The position numbers and the translations under genes are program-made. A DNA stretch of 25,843 nt, taken from a virus. Location of the stretch: positions 1-25,843 of the IMG/VR virus record IMGVR_UViG_3300033155_000884. One strand, 5' to 3'. Positions 7,610 to 15,439 of this stretch are shown here, piece by piece (the first letter of the stretch is position 1; each line of letters begins with the position of its first letter). The notes beneath the pieces are model-generated. The model did no database searches. It was not told the origin of the DNA and saw only the letters and a program-made list of their open reading frames with translations.

Positions 7610-8101
7610 ATGGCCAACGTAATGCGATGGCTCAAGGAGCCGACCAAGGCCCGGATGTTTGTTGTCGATGATACGGAGGTCATCGAAATCGGCGACCTCG
7701 TCTACCTGGACACCGACGACGTCAAGGCCGCCGATCAGCAATCGGACCAAGGCTCGCTGATTGCGAATCAAGACAAGTTCAAGCAAGGCTTCGCCGGCGT
7801 GGCAATGCAGGCGCACGATGGTGACGGTGCGACCGAGATCCGGGTTGCAATGGATGGTGTATTCCGCTTCATCTGCGCCGAGGCCACGTTCGAGGTCGGC
7901 GACCTGGTCGGCATTGCCGAGGCGTCCAGCGGCACCGCATTGGAGAATCAGACGGTGATCGCCGTTGACGTGGCCTCGGCCGCAATCGGCATTGTCGCCA
8001 AGCGGGCCGCAGCCAACGTCACCGAGGTCGAGGTCGATATCGAATCGACGGTCGCCACTTACGGCGGGATCTCCGAACAGGTAGCCGGCAGCGGTTCCTA
8101 G
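7610..8101 (+). CDS. Capsid decoration-like protein
   Basis: The 163-residue beta-rich protein lies between the protease/scaffold and the major capsid gene, where decoration (head stabilising) proteins are normally encoded. Strands such as TEVIEIGDLVYLDTDD and TFEVGDLVGIAEAS repeat a V/I-G-D-L-V pattern typical of small barrel decoration proteins. GGAAAGGA is upstream of the ATG. It ends VAGSGS, like three tail-region proteins here. The family is inferred from location, size and fold pattern. It could equally be a fiber-anchoring head protein. Confidence 0.65.
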   Translation: MANVMRWLKEPTKARMFVVDDTEVIEIGDLVYLDTDDVKAADQQSDQGSLIANQDKFKQGFAGVAMQAHDGDGATEIRVAMDGVFRFICAEATFEVGDLVGIAEASSGTALENQTVIAVDVASAAIGIVAKRAAANVTEVEVDIESTVATYGGISEQVAGSGS

Positions 8102-8142
8102 GCGCTCGCCTTCACCACACACACATCGAAAGGAGAAAGGCC

Positions 8143-9378
8143 ATGCACAGTGCAGCCTATCAGAAACTGAAACGCGATTACCACACGCACGGCGTGGCGG
8201 TAATGGAAGGCCAAGTTGAACAGATGTTCTCCGAGGGCGCGATCAAGCCCGAGGACATCAGTTTGCAGCAGTTGGGCTATGAGTTCTTCGGCCGCGAGTT
8301 CATCGAGGCCTGTGATCCCATGGGCGGCGGTCATCGGTCGGCCACGGCCATCATGGAAGCCGGGGACGCGGTTGATTCCACTGCGTTCGCCAACATCACC
8401 GGGCAGATCATCTTCTCGTCGATCAACCAGGGGTTCAACAACGCGGACTTCCTGGCGTCGAACCTGGTGCCGACGATCCCGACGCGACTCTCTGGTGAGA
8501 AGATCCCGGGCGTCGAGAAGGTGGGCGACAAAGCGCAGACGGTGCCCGAGGGGATCGAGTACCCGAGCTACGGATTCGGTGAGGAGTATATCGAGACGCC
8601 CGATACCGTGAAGAAGGGCGCCATCGTTCCGGTGACGAAAGAAGCGATCTTCTTCGACCGGACGGGTCTGGTGACCAAACGTGCCGGCGAAGTCGGCGAG
8701 ATGTTGGGCATCAACAAAGAGAAGCAGCTGATGGACATGATCGTCGGGTATGGCGGCGGTGCGACGCCAACGTTTGCCGCCGGCGGCAAGTGGAGGTACA
8801 AGGGCACCAACTACGCGGTGTACAACGCCAGTCCCATCGACTTCGATTCGTACTGGTACACGAACCAGCACACGGCCGTCTTAACCGATTGGACGGACAT
8901 CAACGAAGCCGAGTTGCTGTTCACTGGTGCGCGTGATCCGGCGACACAGGAGCCGATTGCGCTGTCTGTGAGTCGTACCCTGATGGTTCCCTCGGCTTTG
9001 CGTGCGACGATGAGCCGAATCCTCAACGCCACACAAGTGATGCAGGGCGATTCGGATTCGGCGACTGTCCCGAATACGTTCAACACGAATCCGATCGGAT
9101 CCCTGGGCATCACGGGCGTCTCGTCTCCGTACGTCGAGCGTCGGCTGATCGACGGCGGTAGTGTCTCTGCCGCCAACTCGGCCAAGCACTGGTTCTATGG
9201 CGACTTCGGCAAGGCCTTCGCTTGGATGGAGAACTGGCCGATCACGACCATGCAGGCGCCGAGCAACAGCGAGGCCGAGTTCACGCAAGACATCGTCCTG
9301 CGATTCAAGGCCAGCATGCGAGGCGGGCCGGCCGTGCTCAAGCCGCACTACGTGGTCAGGAGCACCGGCGCCGGATAG
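8143..9378 (+). CDS. Major capsid protein (HK97 fold)
   Basis: The 411-residue protein has the pattern of an HK97-fold major capsid protein of the E-type group: a helical N-terminal arm of about 80 residues, then TAFANITGQIIFSS, a VPEGIEYPSYGFGEEYIET loop-like segment, a KKGAIVPVTKEAIFFDRTG strand/helix junction and a long spine helix (VGEMLGINKEKQLMDMIVG). The C-terminal region FTQDIVLRFKASMRGG is the usual last strand with an R-x-K/R ending. It follows protease and decoration genes and has an AAAGGAGAAAGG ribosome binding site, consistent with high expression. The N-terminal arm could be trimmed by the protease; no cleavage site can be fixed by eye. Confidence 0.9.
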   Translation: MHSAAYQKLKRDYHTHGVAVMEGQVEQMFSEGAIKPEDISLQQLGYEFFGREFIEACDPMGGGHRSATAIMEAGDAVDSTAFANITGQIIFSSINQGFNNADFLASNLVPTIPTRLSGEKIPGVEKVGDKAQTVPEGIEYPSYGFGEEYIETPDTVKKGAIVPVTKEAIFFDRTGLVTKRAGEVGEMLGINKEKQLMDMIVGYGGGATPTFAAGGKWRYKGTNYAVYNASPIDFDSYWYTNQHTAVLTDWTDINEAELLFTGARDPATQEPIALSVSRTLMVPSALRATMSRILNATQVMQGDSDSATVPNTFNTNPIGSLGITGVSSPYVERRLIDGGSVSAANSAKHWFYGDFGKAFAWMENWPITTMQAPSNSEAEFTQDIVLRFKASMRGGPAVLKPHYVVRSTGAG

Positions 9379-9402
9379 TCAATTGCTGTTGTCGTTGGGT
9401 GT

Positions 9403-9432
9403 GCCCCGGGTGGGCCCTCCTCCACCCGGGGC
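9403..9432 (+). other. Strong RNA hairpin after the major capsid gene
   Basis: GCCCCGGGTGG (9403-9413) and CCACCCGGGGC (9422-9432) are perfect 11-bp reverse complements with an 8-base loop. It lies 24 bases after the capsid stop and ends 22 bases before the next ATG. No T-run follows, so it is not a standard terminator. It could protect the capsid mRNA 3' end from exonucleases or act as a partial terminator. Confidence 0.7.
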
Positions 9433-9454
9433 CTTGAATCGCAAGGCGGTAGCT

Positions 9455-9829
9455 ATGTCTGATATCCACGTACTCGACGCCGACGGCTCAGGCCACGTCC
9501 GCGTGGCGTTTCATTTCCCGGTTCCGGATGCCAGCAACTCAGTGGGCGTCAACTATCGGGTAGCCGTTGTCAATTCAGGCATTGGCGGTACGACGGCGAT
9601 GACCGAGGGCGACGAACCGGGGCAGATAGCAACTGCCGAGAAAACGCAAATCGAAGCGGGCGAGGTGTTCGAGGAACTCTTTTCCCCGTTGCTGGCTAAC
9701 TATGGCGATACGATTGCCGAGAAGCGATCCGCACTGCTGGCCGACTACGCCGCGCGCAAATCGCATCTGGTAACCCGGCTCGCGGCCCGGTTGGCGTATT
9801 TCGGCTACACAGCGGATGAGGAGGACTAG
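9455..9829 (+). CDS. Hypothetical protein after the capsid gene
   Basis: The 124-residue protein starts with strands (DIHVLDADGSGHVRVAFHFP, VGVNYRVAVVNSG) and ends in two helices (AGEVFEELFSPLLANYGDTI, EKRSALLADYAARKSHLVTR). I do not recognise a family. The ATG at 9455 is preceded by AAGGCGG. Upstream extension of the same frame runs into the capsid gene and the hairpin and is not credible. It is the first of about nine small virion-type genes between capsid and connector genes. The next gene's GAGGAGGACTAGG ribosome binding site overlaps its last codons. Confidence 0.65.
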   Translation: MSDIHVLDADGSGHVRVAFHFPVPDASNSVGVNYRVAVVNSGIGGTTAMTEGDEPGQIATAEKTQIEAGEVFEELFSPLLANYGDTIAEKRSALLADYAARKSHLVTRLAARLAYFGYTADEED

Positions 9830-9830
9830 G

Positions 9831-10445
9831 ATGGCTGACTGGACACAAGGCGACGAAACCAGCGCGCTAGACCATCAACTGGTAACCCACCCGGCGGTTA
9901 TCAAGGGCAACGCCGTTACGTGTACGGAATGGGATTCGGTCTTCTTGACACTGTTCCACGCGCTGGTTGAGGCAGTAGCAAATACCAACCCAGGGACATT
10001 TGTTGTTCGCGGTACGTTAGCCGGAAACGGTGACGATGGTTGGGTGATCCTCGGCAAGTTCACTTGTAGCTCCGGGACCGTCAACCCTGAAGTGTTGACC
10101 GCCGATGAGCCACCGGGCGAGACCGTCATTGCCGTGGCGAGTACGGCCGGCGCGTACGCTTCCGGCGAGTGGTGTTACCTCGACGATATTAGCCATATAG
10201 TTCAAAGCGAGTGGCGACGCATCGAATCCGTGCAGGCGAACACGTCGGTCACGTTGGTCGATGGACTGACGGCCGCGAAGAACAACACGGACAGCGATGT
10301 TATGTATGACATCGCCGACGTGTTCTTCTTGTCAATCGACGTTCGCGCACTGAAACGGTTCCGAGTTGACTTCGAGCACGGCGGTGCGGCCGGCGCAAAC
10401 TGCCACGTCAAGGGAACCTATGTCGCCGCAACGGATTTTGAATGA
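9831..10445 (+). CDS. Hypothetical beta-rich virion-type protein
   Basis: The 204-residue protein starts 1 base after the preceding stop, behind GAGGAGGACTAGG. It is beta-rich, with strands such as PGTFVVRGTLAGNGDDGWVI and the C-terminal KRFRVDFEHGGAAGANCHV. One segment, GETVIAVASTAGAYASGEW, resembles repeated turns seen in phage baseplate or fiber proteins. No family is recognised. Its stop overlaps the LamG-domain gene start (ATGATG), so the two are probably translated together and may form one structure. Confidence 0.65.
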   Translation: MADWTQGDETSALDHQLVTHPAVIKGNAVTCTEWDSVFLTLFHALVEAVANTNPGTFVVRGTLAGNGDDGWVILGKFTCSSGTVNPEVLTADEPPGETVIAVASTAGAYASGEWCYLDDISHIVQSEWRRIESVQANTSVTLVDGLTAAKNNTDSDVMYDIADVFFLSIDVRALKRFRVDFEHGGAAGANCHVKGTYVAATDFE

Positions 10446-11629
10446 TGATTGAGACGATCGCCAAACCGCAACTCTGGCTGCCCGGCATCAACCGGGGCCA
10501 CCAGCTTGCGCGCGGTCTCATCGGCGACTGGCCGTTGTGGGAGGGCACCGGCCAAGGCGTGATGGACGTGGCCAGCGGTAACGGCTCGCTCGACGGCACC
10601 GTCACCGGGGCGACGTGGGTGGGGAGTCAGTATGGGTATGCGCTGGAGTTCGACGGAGCAAGTAATCACCGTGTAACGGGTAGCGGTGCGTCATGGTTTC
10701 CCTATGCGTCCGACATGACGGTATCGTGTCTAGTGCGATTCGACACAATCGCCAAGGAGAAGATTTGTTGGTCGTGGGGGATTGACAACGGATACGGTAG
10801 TAACGAGATAGAGTTGAACACCAATTCATCAGATGGTGGCGTGCAATTCATGTGGAACACGGAGGCAACGGCAAGGGTCACGATTCCGTTGGCGGCTGAC
10901 ACGTGGGGGCATGTGGTATGTCAACGTCAAGGCACTAATATTCAGGCGTGGCTCGATGGGCAATCAGTTGGTACGGACGCAGGCGCTGGTAACCTGTTCT
11001 ACACTACTCACTCGTTACTACTGGGAGGTCCGGTCACGGATACACGGCATTTCGACGGACAGGTGTCGCTGTTCGCCGTCTGGGATCGTTATCTTACCCC
11101 CACCGAAATCGCCGGCCTCTACGCCGATCCGTTCGCGCGGCTGCGCCGGCGGTCGTCGGCCGCGGTGTTGAGTGCGGCAGCTGGCGCGCCGTCCGGTGCG
11201 ATCTCCGGCAACGCAACCGTGACGTTCACGGCAGCGGGTACGGTCAAGGGCACGGGCTCGTTGTCGGGCAGTGCAACCACGACATTCACCGCAGCCGGGA
11301 CCATCGGCGGTACGGGCTCGCTTTCCGGGGCCGCCACCGTGAGCTTCACCGTGGCCGCTACGATCTCAGCAACGGCGTCGATCAGCGGCAGCACGACGGT
11401 CACATTTACGGCCGCCGGCACGATCCGCGATCTGAGCGGGGCCATTGAGGGATCGGCGACCGTTACGTTTACCGTCGCAGCCACGATCCGGAAGAGGATC
11501 ACGGGACCCTATACGATTGCCGCCGGGCAGGCCTACGTTACCGGGCAAGCGGCGGGGCAAGCGTTCGATACCGGCGCGGCAGCCGGGCAAACCTACCTTA
11601 CAGGAGCGGCGGCCGCACAAGCCGCGTAG
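10442..11629 (+). CDS. LamG/concanavalin-like domain protein with C-terminal tandem repeats
   Basis: The 395-residue protein has a LamG-type (Laminin_G_3, concanavalin-like) domain at about residues 20-230. The signs are HQLARGLIGDWPLWEG, ALEFDGASNHRV, MTVSCLVRFD, the TWGHVVCQRQGTNIQAWLDG strand pair, and the closing FDGQVSLFAVWDRYLTPTEIAGLYADPF, which is highly characteristic. LamG domains commonly bind carbohydrate. The last 145 residues are five 20-residue Ser/Ala/Thr-rich repeats followed by three and a half 10-residue repeats, likely an elongated beta structure. Planctomycete and marine phages often carry such virion proteins. A head-surface or tail adhesin is likely; its place between capsid and connector genes favours a head appendage. 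Confidence 0.82.
   Translation: MMIETIAKPQLWLPGINRGHQLARGLIGDWPLWEGTGQGVMDVASGNGSLDGTVTGATWVGSQYGYALEFDGASNHRVTGSGASWFPYASDMTVSCLVRFDTIAKEKICWSWGIDNGYGSNEIELNTNSSDGGVQFMWNTEATARVTIPLAADTWGHVVCQRQGTNIQAWLDGQSVGTDAGAGNLFYTTHSLLLGGPVTDTRHFDGQVSLFAVWDRYLTPTEIAGLYADPFARLRRRSSAAVLSAAAGAPSGAISGNATVTFTAAGTVKGTGSLSGSATTTFTAAGTIGGTGSLSGAATVSFTVAATISATASISGSTTVTFTAAGTIRDLSGAIEGSATVTFTVAATIRKRITGPYTIAAGQAYVTGQAAGQAFDTGAAAGQTYLTGAAAAQAA
11195..11488 (+). repeat. Five tandem repeats of about 60 bp in the LamG-domain gene
   Basis: Five units encode a 20-residue consensus close to GSLSGSATVTFTAAGTIxxT (the last unit is 17 residues and one spacer residue is inserted before it). DNA copies differ at many third positions, so the repeat is old or selected at protein level. 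The alternating Thr/Val/Phe pattern predicts short beta strands stacked along an axis. Confidence 0.85.
11519..11626 (+). repeat. 30-bp tandem repeats at the 3' end of the LamG-domain gene
   Basis: Three full units and a partial one encode the 10-residue repeat AAGQ(A/T)(Y/F)xTG(Q/A): AAGQAYVTGQ, AAGQAFDTGA, AAGQTYLTGA and AAAQAA, ending at the stop codon. The unit is different from the 20-residue repeats just before it. Confidence 0.85.
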
Positions 11630-11633
11630 ACCC

Positions 11634-12065
11634 ATGACAGCCTCAAACGCTTTCGAGAATGCGATCCTGGATCTTGTCTTTAGCAATCAAGCCTTTGCCA
11701 AGATCGGCGATTCCTCGGGGTTGCAGCCGTCTGGCGCAGACGGGAGCCTGTATATCTCGCTGCATACCGGCGACCCGGGCGAGGCGGGGGATCAGACGAC
11801 GAACGAAGCCAGTTACACGGGGTACGGCCGCAAGGCCGTGGGCAGGACGGCCGGCTGGGATATCAGCGGGCCGGTTGCATCCAATGAGAACGCGATCACC
11901 TTTGACGAATGCACGGGCGGCTCGGATACGATAACGCACTTTGGAGTTGGGACGGATGGTGCCGGGGCCGGCGTATTGTTGTTCAGCGGCACGTGTGACC
12001 TGGAGGTGAGCACCGGTATCACGCCGGAATTTGCAATCGGTGCCCTCACCGTAACGGTGGAATAA
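11634..12065 (+). CDS. Phage structural protein of the SLHTGDPGE family (fiber-like)
   Basis: The 143-residue protein belongs to a common phage structural group recognised by an N-terminal helix (NAFENAILDLVFS), then LYISLHTGDPGEAG, a TNEASYTGYGRKAV strand, an AGWDISGPVASNENAITF strand pair, and CTGGSDTITHFGVGTD. Members are often annotated as tail fiber or phage tail proteins and occur next to capsid or tail genes; the precise role is not settled. The ATG at 11634 lies just after the preceding stop; an upstream extension would overlap the repeat region and is rejected. Its stop and the next start overlap as TAATG. Confidence 0.75.
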   Translation: MTASNAFENAILDLVFSNQAFAKIGDSSGLQPSGADGSLYISLHTGDPGEAGDQTTNEASYTGYGRKAVGRTAGWDISGPVASNENAITFDECTGGSDTITHFGVGTDGAGAGVLLFSGTCDLEVSTGITPEFAIGALTVTVE

Positions 12066-12466
12066 TGCCAACTGAAGCTGTCGATATTCACTCGATCGTC
12101 CACAAGAATGGCACGGCCACGCTGTTGGCTCGTGTCGTGGGTGCCGATGGCTCGGCGGTGCAGCAGGCGGATATCGCCAGCGGCGTCTATTCGATTTACC
12201 TGATCGACGAGCAGGACGAGGATAGCAGAACGGCGGTCACCGGACACGGCAGCGTATCGTTGACCATTGCCTCGACGATCCACGACACACTACAGACGGA
12301 TGCGATCTGGACGGAGGACGACACCGGATACAACTTCAGCCATACGATCGACATCAGCAGCGCCGAGGCCTTTGCGATCGCCGGACGGAAGTACCTCGCG
12401 GAAGTAATCCTGACGCCGGCCAGTGGGCAGGTGATTGTTGTCCGATGGCTCTTGAGTGTGATCTAA
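12065..12466 (+). CDS. Hypothetical beta-sandwich-like protein
   Basis: The 133-residue protein has an Ig-like strand pattern: GTATLLARVVGADGSAVQQ, ASGVYSIYLID, IWTEDDTGYNFSHTID and a final strand QVIVVRWLLSVI. The phrase GYNFSHTID with a following helix (SAEAFAIAGRKYLAEV) is common in small phage structural proteins. It overlaps the preceding stop (TAATG) and is followed by AAGGAGGTGA for the next gene. A role in an accessory head structure is inferred from location. Confidence 0.65.
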   Translation: MPTEAVDIHSIVHKNGTATLLARVVGADGSAVQQADIASGVYSIYLIDEQDEDSRTAVTGHGSVSLTIASTIHDTLQTDAIWTEDDTGYNFSHTIDISSAEAFAIAGRKYLAEVILTPASGQVIVVRWLLSVI

Positions 12467-12477
12467 GGAGGTGAGTC

Positions 12478-12693
12478 ATGCCGACCGACGCGGAACAACT
12501 GGCGACGATCAAGACCAACACGCTCGCCCTGCTGGCCGATCTTAGCGCGCACCCGAAGCCGTCGTATATGATCGACGGGCAAAGCGTCCAATGGGGAGCA
12601 TACCACCGGATGCTCATGGATCAACTCAAGGAAGTCAACGCACAGATAGCGGCGGAAACCCCGTTCGAGATTCACAGCCGGGGGTTCACGTAA
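12478..12693 (+). CDS. Small conserved phage protein, 71 residues
   Basis: This small helical protein begins DAEQLATIKTNTLALLADL and continues with HPKPSYMIDGQSVQW and a closing FEIHSRGFT. I recall similar 70-residue proteins in phages and prophages of planctomycete-like bacteria, always among head genes, but no function is known to me. AAGGAGGTGAGTC directly precedes the ATG, one of the strongest ribosome binding sites in the window, suggesting abundant synthesis. It could be a small structural or assembly protein. Confidence 0.7.
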   Translation: MPTDAEQLATIKTNTLALLADLSAHPKPSYMIDGQSVQWGAYHRMLMDQLKEVNAQIAAETPFEIHSRGFT

Positions 12694-12708
12694 CCGAAAG
12701 GAAACACA

Positions 12709-13071
12709 ATGGCAGACCGCATACCAGACCCGGGGGAACTGACCCCGACGTTTGCCGTCAAGGCGAACCCGACGGCAATCGTTGACGGCGTTACCGTCGA
12801 CGCGCTGGCCCTCGGTTCCAGCAAACCGTATCACCGGGCCACTGTGTTGGCACTGAAACCCGGGGCCGACGCATTGACGATGCCAACAGCCAACACCGGC
12901 ACGGTGTGGATCTGCTCGGCAGCCGAGGTCCTGACCGGGGCGTTCCAGTTGGCGCCCGGAGCCTCGATGGAACTTCCGCCAAACTGCGATCTCGCGGACT
13001 TCTTCCTCGCCGTCGAAACCGCGGATGACGGCGTGCTGATCTGTTACACGCAGACGGAGTCATTCGCATGA
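12709..13071 (+). CDS. Hypothetical virion-type protein
   Basis: The 120-residue protein has mostly strand-forming sequence (AIVDGVTVDALALG, TGTVWICSAAEVL, DGVLICYTQTES) with a cupin- or jelly-roll-like rhythm around PGASMELPPNCDL. I do not recognise a family. AAGGAAACACA precedes the ATG. Its stop overlaps the next start as ATGA, linking it to the fiber-type protein that follows. Confidence 0.6.
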   Translation: MADRIPDPGELTPTFAVKANPTAIVDGVTVDALALGSSKPYHRATVLALKPGADALTMPTANTGTVWICSAAEVLTGAFQLAPGASMELPPNCDLADFFLAVETADDGVLICYTQTESFA

Positions 13072-13787
13072 TGAGCCCAGGTTCTGGGATGATGCAAGTC
13101 GGGTTGACTGGCGTGACCGCCAGCCCCGAAGAGATCAACGTCCTCGACGGGGTAACGGCCGGGACTGTAACGGCGCTCAAGGCGTTGGTAGTAGATGCGG
13201 GCAGCGCGTTGGACGCCCTGACGATTACCACGCTGACGGTCGAGGCAGCGGTGATATCGACCTTCGGAAACGGTGCTGTCGACGTGTCGCCCTGGGTAGC
13301 CACCGAAAACGGCGATGGCGTGATTCATAAGACGATGCTGAGCGCCGGCGGTGGCGGGCTAATCACGATCACCCGCGAAGGCGACGACTCCGGGCACGGC
13401 AACACCAAACTGTATAATTTTCCAGAGGGCCGCATCCTGATTTTGGGTGTGACGGTCGACTTGACCATTGACGTATCTGGCTCGGCGAACATCGCAAACA
13501 CCGGATCTGGCAATTTCTCGTTGGGCACCACGGGCACGGTAGACGGCACGTTAGACGGCACGGACGTGGATCTCTGCCCCAGTACCCGGATGACCGATCC
13601 GTTTAACGCAGGCGTTGGCGCAGCCGCGGGTGCCCTGGTCGCCAGCGCCCATTTCGATGGAACGGGCACTGCAAAAGACGCCTACCTGAGTTTGATATTC
13701 GACGCTGGCGACGTCACCACCGGCGATGGTGTGGCCACGATCACGGGTACGGTTACCATCACCTGGATCAACCTGGGGGATTATTGA
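13068..13787 (+). CDS. Fiber-like protein with T-x-EIN-LDG motif
   Basis: The 239-residue Gly/Thr/Asp-rich protein has an N-terminal segment TASPEEINVLDGVTAGT (residues 17-33). This short element recurs in many phage head-fiber and tail-fiber proteins and is usually followed, as here, by TALKALVVDAGSALDAL. The rest is beta-rich with low-complexity turns (GTTGTVDGTLDGTDVD) and an all-strand C-terminus (GVATITGTVTITWIN). It is likely a trimeric fiber or head-surface protein. The start overlaps the previous stop. Confidence 0.7.
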   Translation: MMSPGSGMMQVGLTGVTASPEEINVLDGVTAGTVTALKALVVDAGSALDALTITTLTVEAAVISTFGNGAVDVSPWVATENGDGVIHKTMLSAGGGGLITITREGDDSGHGNTKLYNFPEGRILILGVTVDLTIDVSGSANIANTGSGNFSLGTTGTVDGTLDGTDVDLCPSTRMTDPFNAGVGAAAGALVASAHFDGTGTAKDAYLSLIFDAGDVTTGDGVATITGTVTITWINLGDY

Positions 13788-13788
13788 T

Positions 13789-14316
13789 ATGCCCGGCATA
13801 ATGGTAGCGGATCAAAGCGTGATCGCCGCGAAGGAAGCGACCGAGGCGGCGCATCACTTCCATTCATACGAGAGGTGGATGGGCCTTGCGGCAAGCCCGA
13901 GCGGCGAGACGCACCGGGCCGATGCGATCGCGGCTACGATCGCGCCATTCCAGGCAGACGCTGGGAACGACGGCTGGGGGGCCTGGCTGCAACTACTCGG
14001 GTCGAGCGATACCCCGATAATCGCGGGGAAGAGAAAGTACGACTTGCACAGAGTGGAGATCGTGGCGGCTGAGCGGAAGAGCGCGCTTCACATGGTGCAG
14101 GTGGCATTCGGAGAGAGCGGAGCGGCGGCAATAGCGGCTGGTACGTATACGGAGCTTGTATTCGTGACGCCCGCCGCCGGCGCCCAAGATATCCCGGTGC
14201 CGATCCGACATACGAGTCCTGACGCAGGGACGAAGGCGTGGGTTCGCTTTGCGATTCCGGACGCAGACACGGGCACGGTCGACTTTTACATCGGGATACA
14301 TGAGTACGATGAATGA
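13789..14316 (+). CDS. Hypothetical virion protein before head-completion gene
   Basis: The 175-residue protein begins with a helical segment (VIAAKEATEAAHHFHSYERW), then a loop with GNDGWGAWLQLLGSSDTPI, which suggests a small beta module, and C-terminal strands (KAWVRFAIPDADTGTVDFYI). No family is recognised. The ATG at 13789 lies just after the preceding stop with only a weak GGGGGA upstream; a second in-frame ATG is at 13801. Its stop overlaps the next start. Confidence 0.6.
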   Translation: MPGIMVADQSVIAAKEATEAAHHFHSYERWMGLAASPSGETHRADAIAATIAPFQADAGNDGWGAWLQLLGSSDTPIIAGKRKYDLHRVEIVAAERKSALHMVQVAFGESGAAAIAAGTYTELVFVTPAAGAQDIPVPIRHTSPDAGTKAWVRFAIPDADTGTVDFYIGIHEYDE

Positions 14317-14960
14317 TGGCTGTTGTATTTTCCCCATCCACTGACTTCGAGGATATCACGGACGGCTTGGAGGCCGTGACGCTGGTGCGTCGTGGGAAGA
14401 CCAGCACGAGCGTAGCCAAGGCCCTACAGCGGGCGATCAGCACGCACGAGGTCGAGATCAGCGATGGGAAGTACCGTGCTGGGGACGTACGCTGGCATCT
14501 GCCGGCGGCCGAGGTAACGACGGCCCCGGAGCCGGGTGACAAGATCAAGGATGCGGGCGGGAACTATTACACGCTCTTGGACGTGCAGGCGGCGACGCTA
14601 GAGAACCGCTGGCGGTGCATCGCTCGCAACGTCGAGGTGGCGAACCTGCTCAACGATACGTTCTCGTTTGAGAAGGCGACATTCTCCAAGGGAACGCAGG
14701 GTGCAGCCGAGGCGAGCTACACGGGTGACATGGTGGCCCGTGGCCGGTTACAGCCGGTCGATACGACGATGGTGGTGGAGGCCGGTGCCAAGCGATCAGC
14801 GAAGCGGTGGAGGTTGTTCGTGGCATCCGATCTTGCGATCACCCACGAGCACCGGGTTAAGGGGCCGGGCGGTACGTATTACACGATCCTGTCGACGGCC
14901 GGACAGGAGCGGATCGGGGAAGTGCAGACAGTGGAGGTGAGCGAATGGCGACGCGGCTAA
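14313..14960 (+). CDS. Head-completion/connector-like protein with internal duplication
   Basis: The 215-residue protein lies directly before a gp10-like and a tail-terminator-like gene, the normal site for head-closure proteins. Head-closure proteins of the HK97/SPP1 gp16 type are small barrels containing a G-x-x-Y-x-I/V segment. Here that segment occurs twice: GGNYYTLLD at residues 82-90 and GGTYYTILS at 186-194, each preceded by an R-W-x-L/F segment (RWHLPAAEV at 60, RWRLFVASD at 165) and followed by a closing strand (ARNVEVA, VQTVEVS). The protein therefore looks like two tandem barrel domains. Usual single-domain members are near 110 residues, so the length fits a doubling. Confidence 0.7.
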   Translation: MMAVVFSPSTDFEDITDGLEAVTLVRRGKTSTSVAKALQRAISTHEVEISDGKYRAGDVRWHLPAAEVTTAPEPGDKIKDAGGNYYTLLDVQAATLENRWRCIARNVEVANLLNDTFSFEKATFSKGTQGAAEASYTGDMVARGRLQPVDTTMVVEAGAKRSAKRWRLFVASDLAITHEHRVKGPGGTYYTILSTAGQERIGEVQTVEVSEWRRG

Positions 14961-15439
14961 AGCTGAATACCGCTGGATTTAAGGCGATGACGCGCCGGCA
15001 GATGGAGGCCGGGATTGCGGCCGCGACGGTCGACCTCCACCGGATCGCTCGAAAGAAGGCGGGGATTCCAAACCCCGGCGTGACGGTCACTAGCACCCGG
15101 GCGAGGGCGGGCGGGAACAAGTCGTCACGGACGGAATATCCGACGTCATCGAGACCCGGGGAATCACCACGGCGTCGAACGGGATTCGGCCAGAAGGGGA
15201 TTGTCATGGGGGTTCATGGCCTTGAGGGCCGCGTCGGATATACGAGGCTGGCCCGGTATATGACGTTTCATGAACTGGGAATCCGGTATCACAGGAGCGG
15301 CGGAGAGACGCGGGATAAGCGAGGCCGGTTCCTCGCACGCGGCGGCATACAGCGCCGGCCGACGATTGTCCCGGCGCTTAAAAGGAATCGCGCTCGGCTC
15401 ATATTGATTATGAAACGAGCCGCACAGGCGAAACGATGA
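14945..15439 (+). CDS. Head-tail joining protein, HK97 gp10-like
   Basis: The 164-residue, very basic protein has an N-terminal helix with AGIAAATVDLHRIARKKAG, a variable Arg-rich middle, and the family-typical end YMTFHELGIRY...RPTIVPALKRNRARLI, in which the E-x-G followed by R-P-x-x-x-P-A-L motif marks gp10/minor tail proteins. The GGAGGTGA ribosome binding site lies inside the preceding gene, with a 16-base overlap. These proteins act at the neck, between head-closure and tail terminator. The next gene starts with an ATGA overlap. Confidence 0.77.
   Translation: MATRLKLNTAGFKAMTRRQMEAGIAAATVDLHRIARKKAGIPNPGVTVTSTRARAGGNKSSRTEYPTSSRPGESPRRRTGFGQKGIVMGVHGLEGRVGYTRLARYMTFHELGIRYHRSGGETRDKRGRFLARGGIQRRPTIVPALKRNRARLILIMKRAAQAKR

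Noticed and set aside
11119-11502. 127-codon minus-strand frame with regular Val/Ala/Pro repeats
   Set aside because: Its repetitiveness is the reverse complement of the 60-bp repeats in the LamG-domain gene; it has no independent evidence.
11195-11626. CRISPR-like array
   Set aside because: Repeats are contiguous, in frame and protein-coding, without unique spacers.
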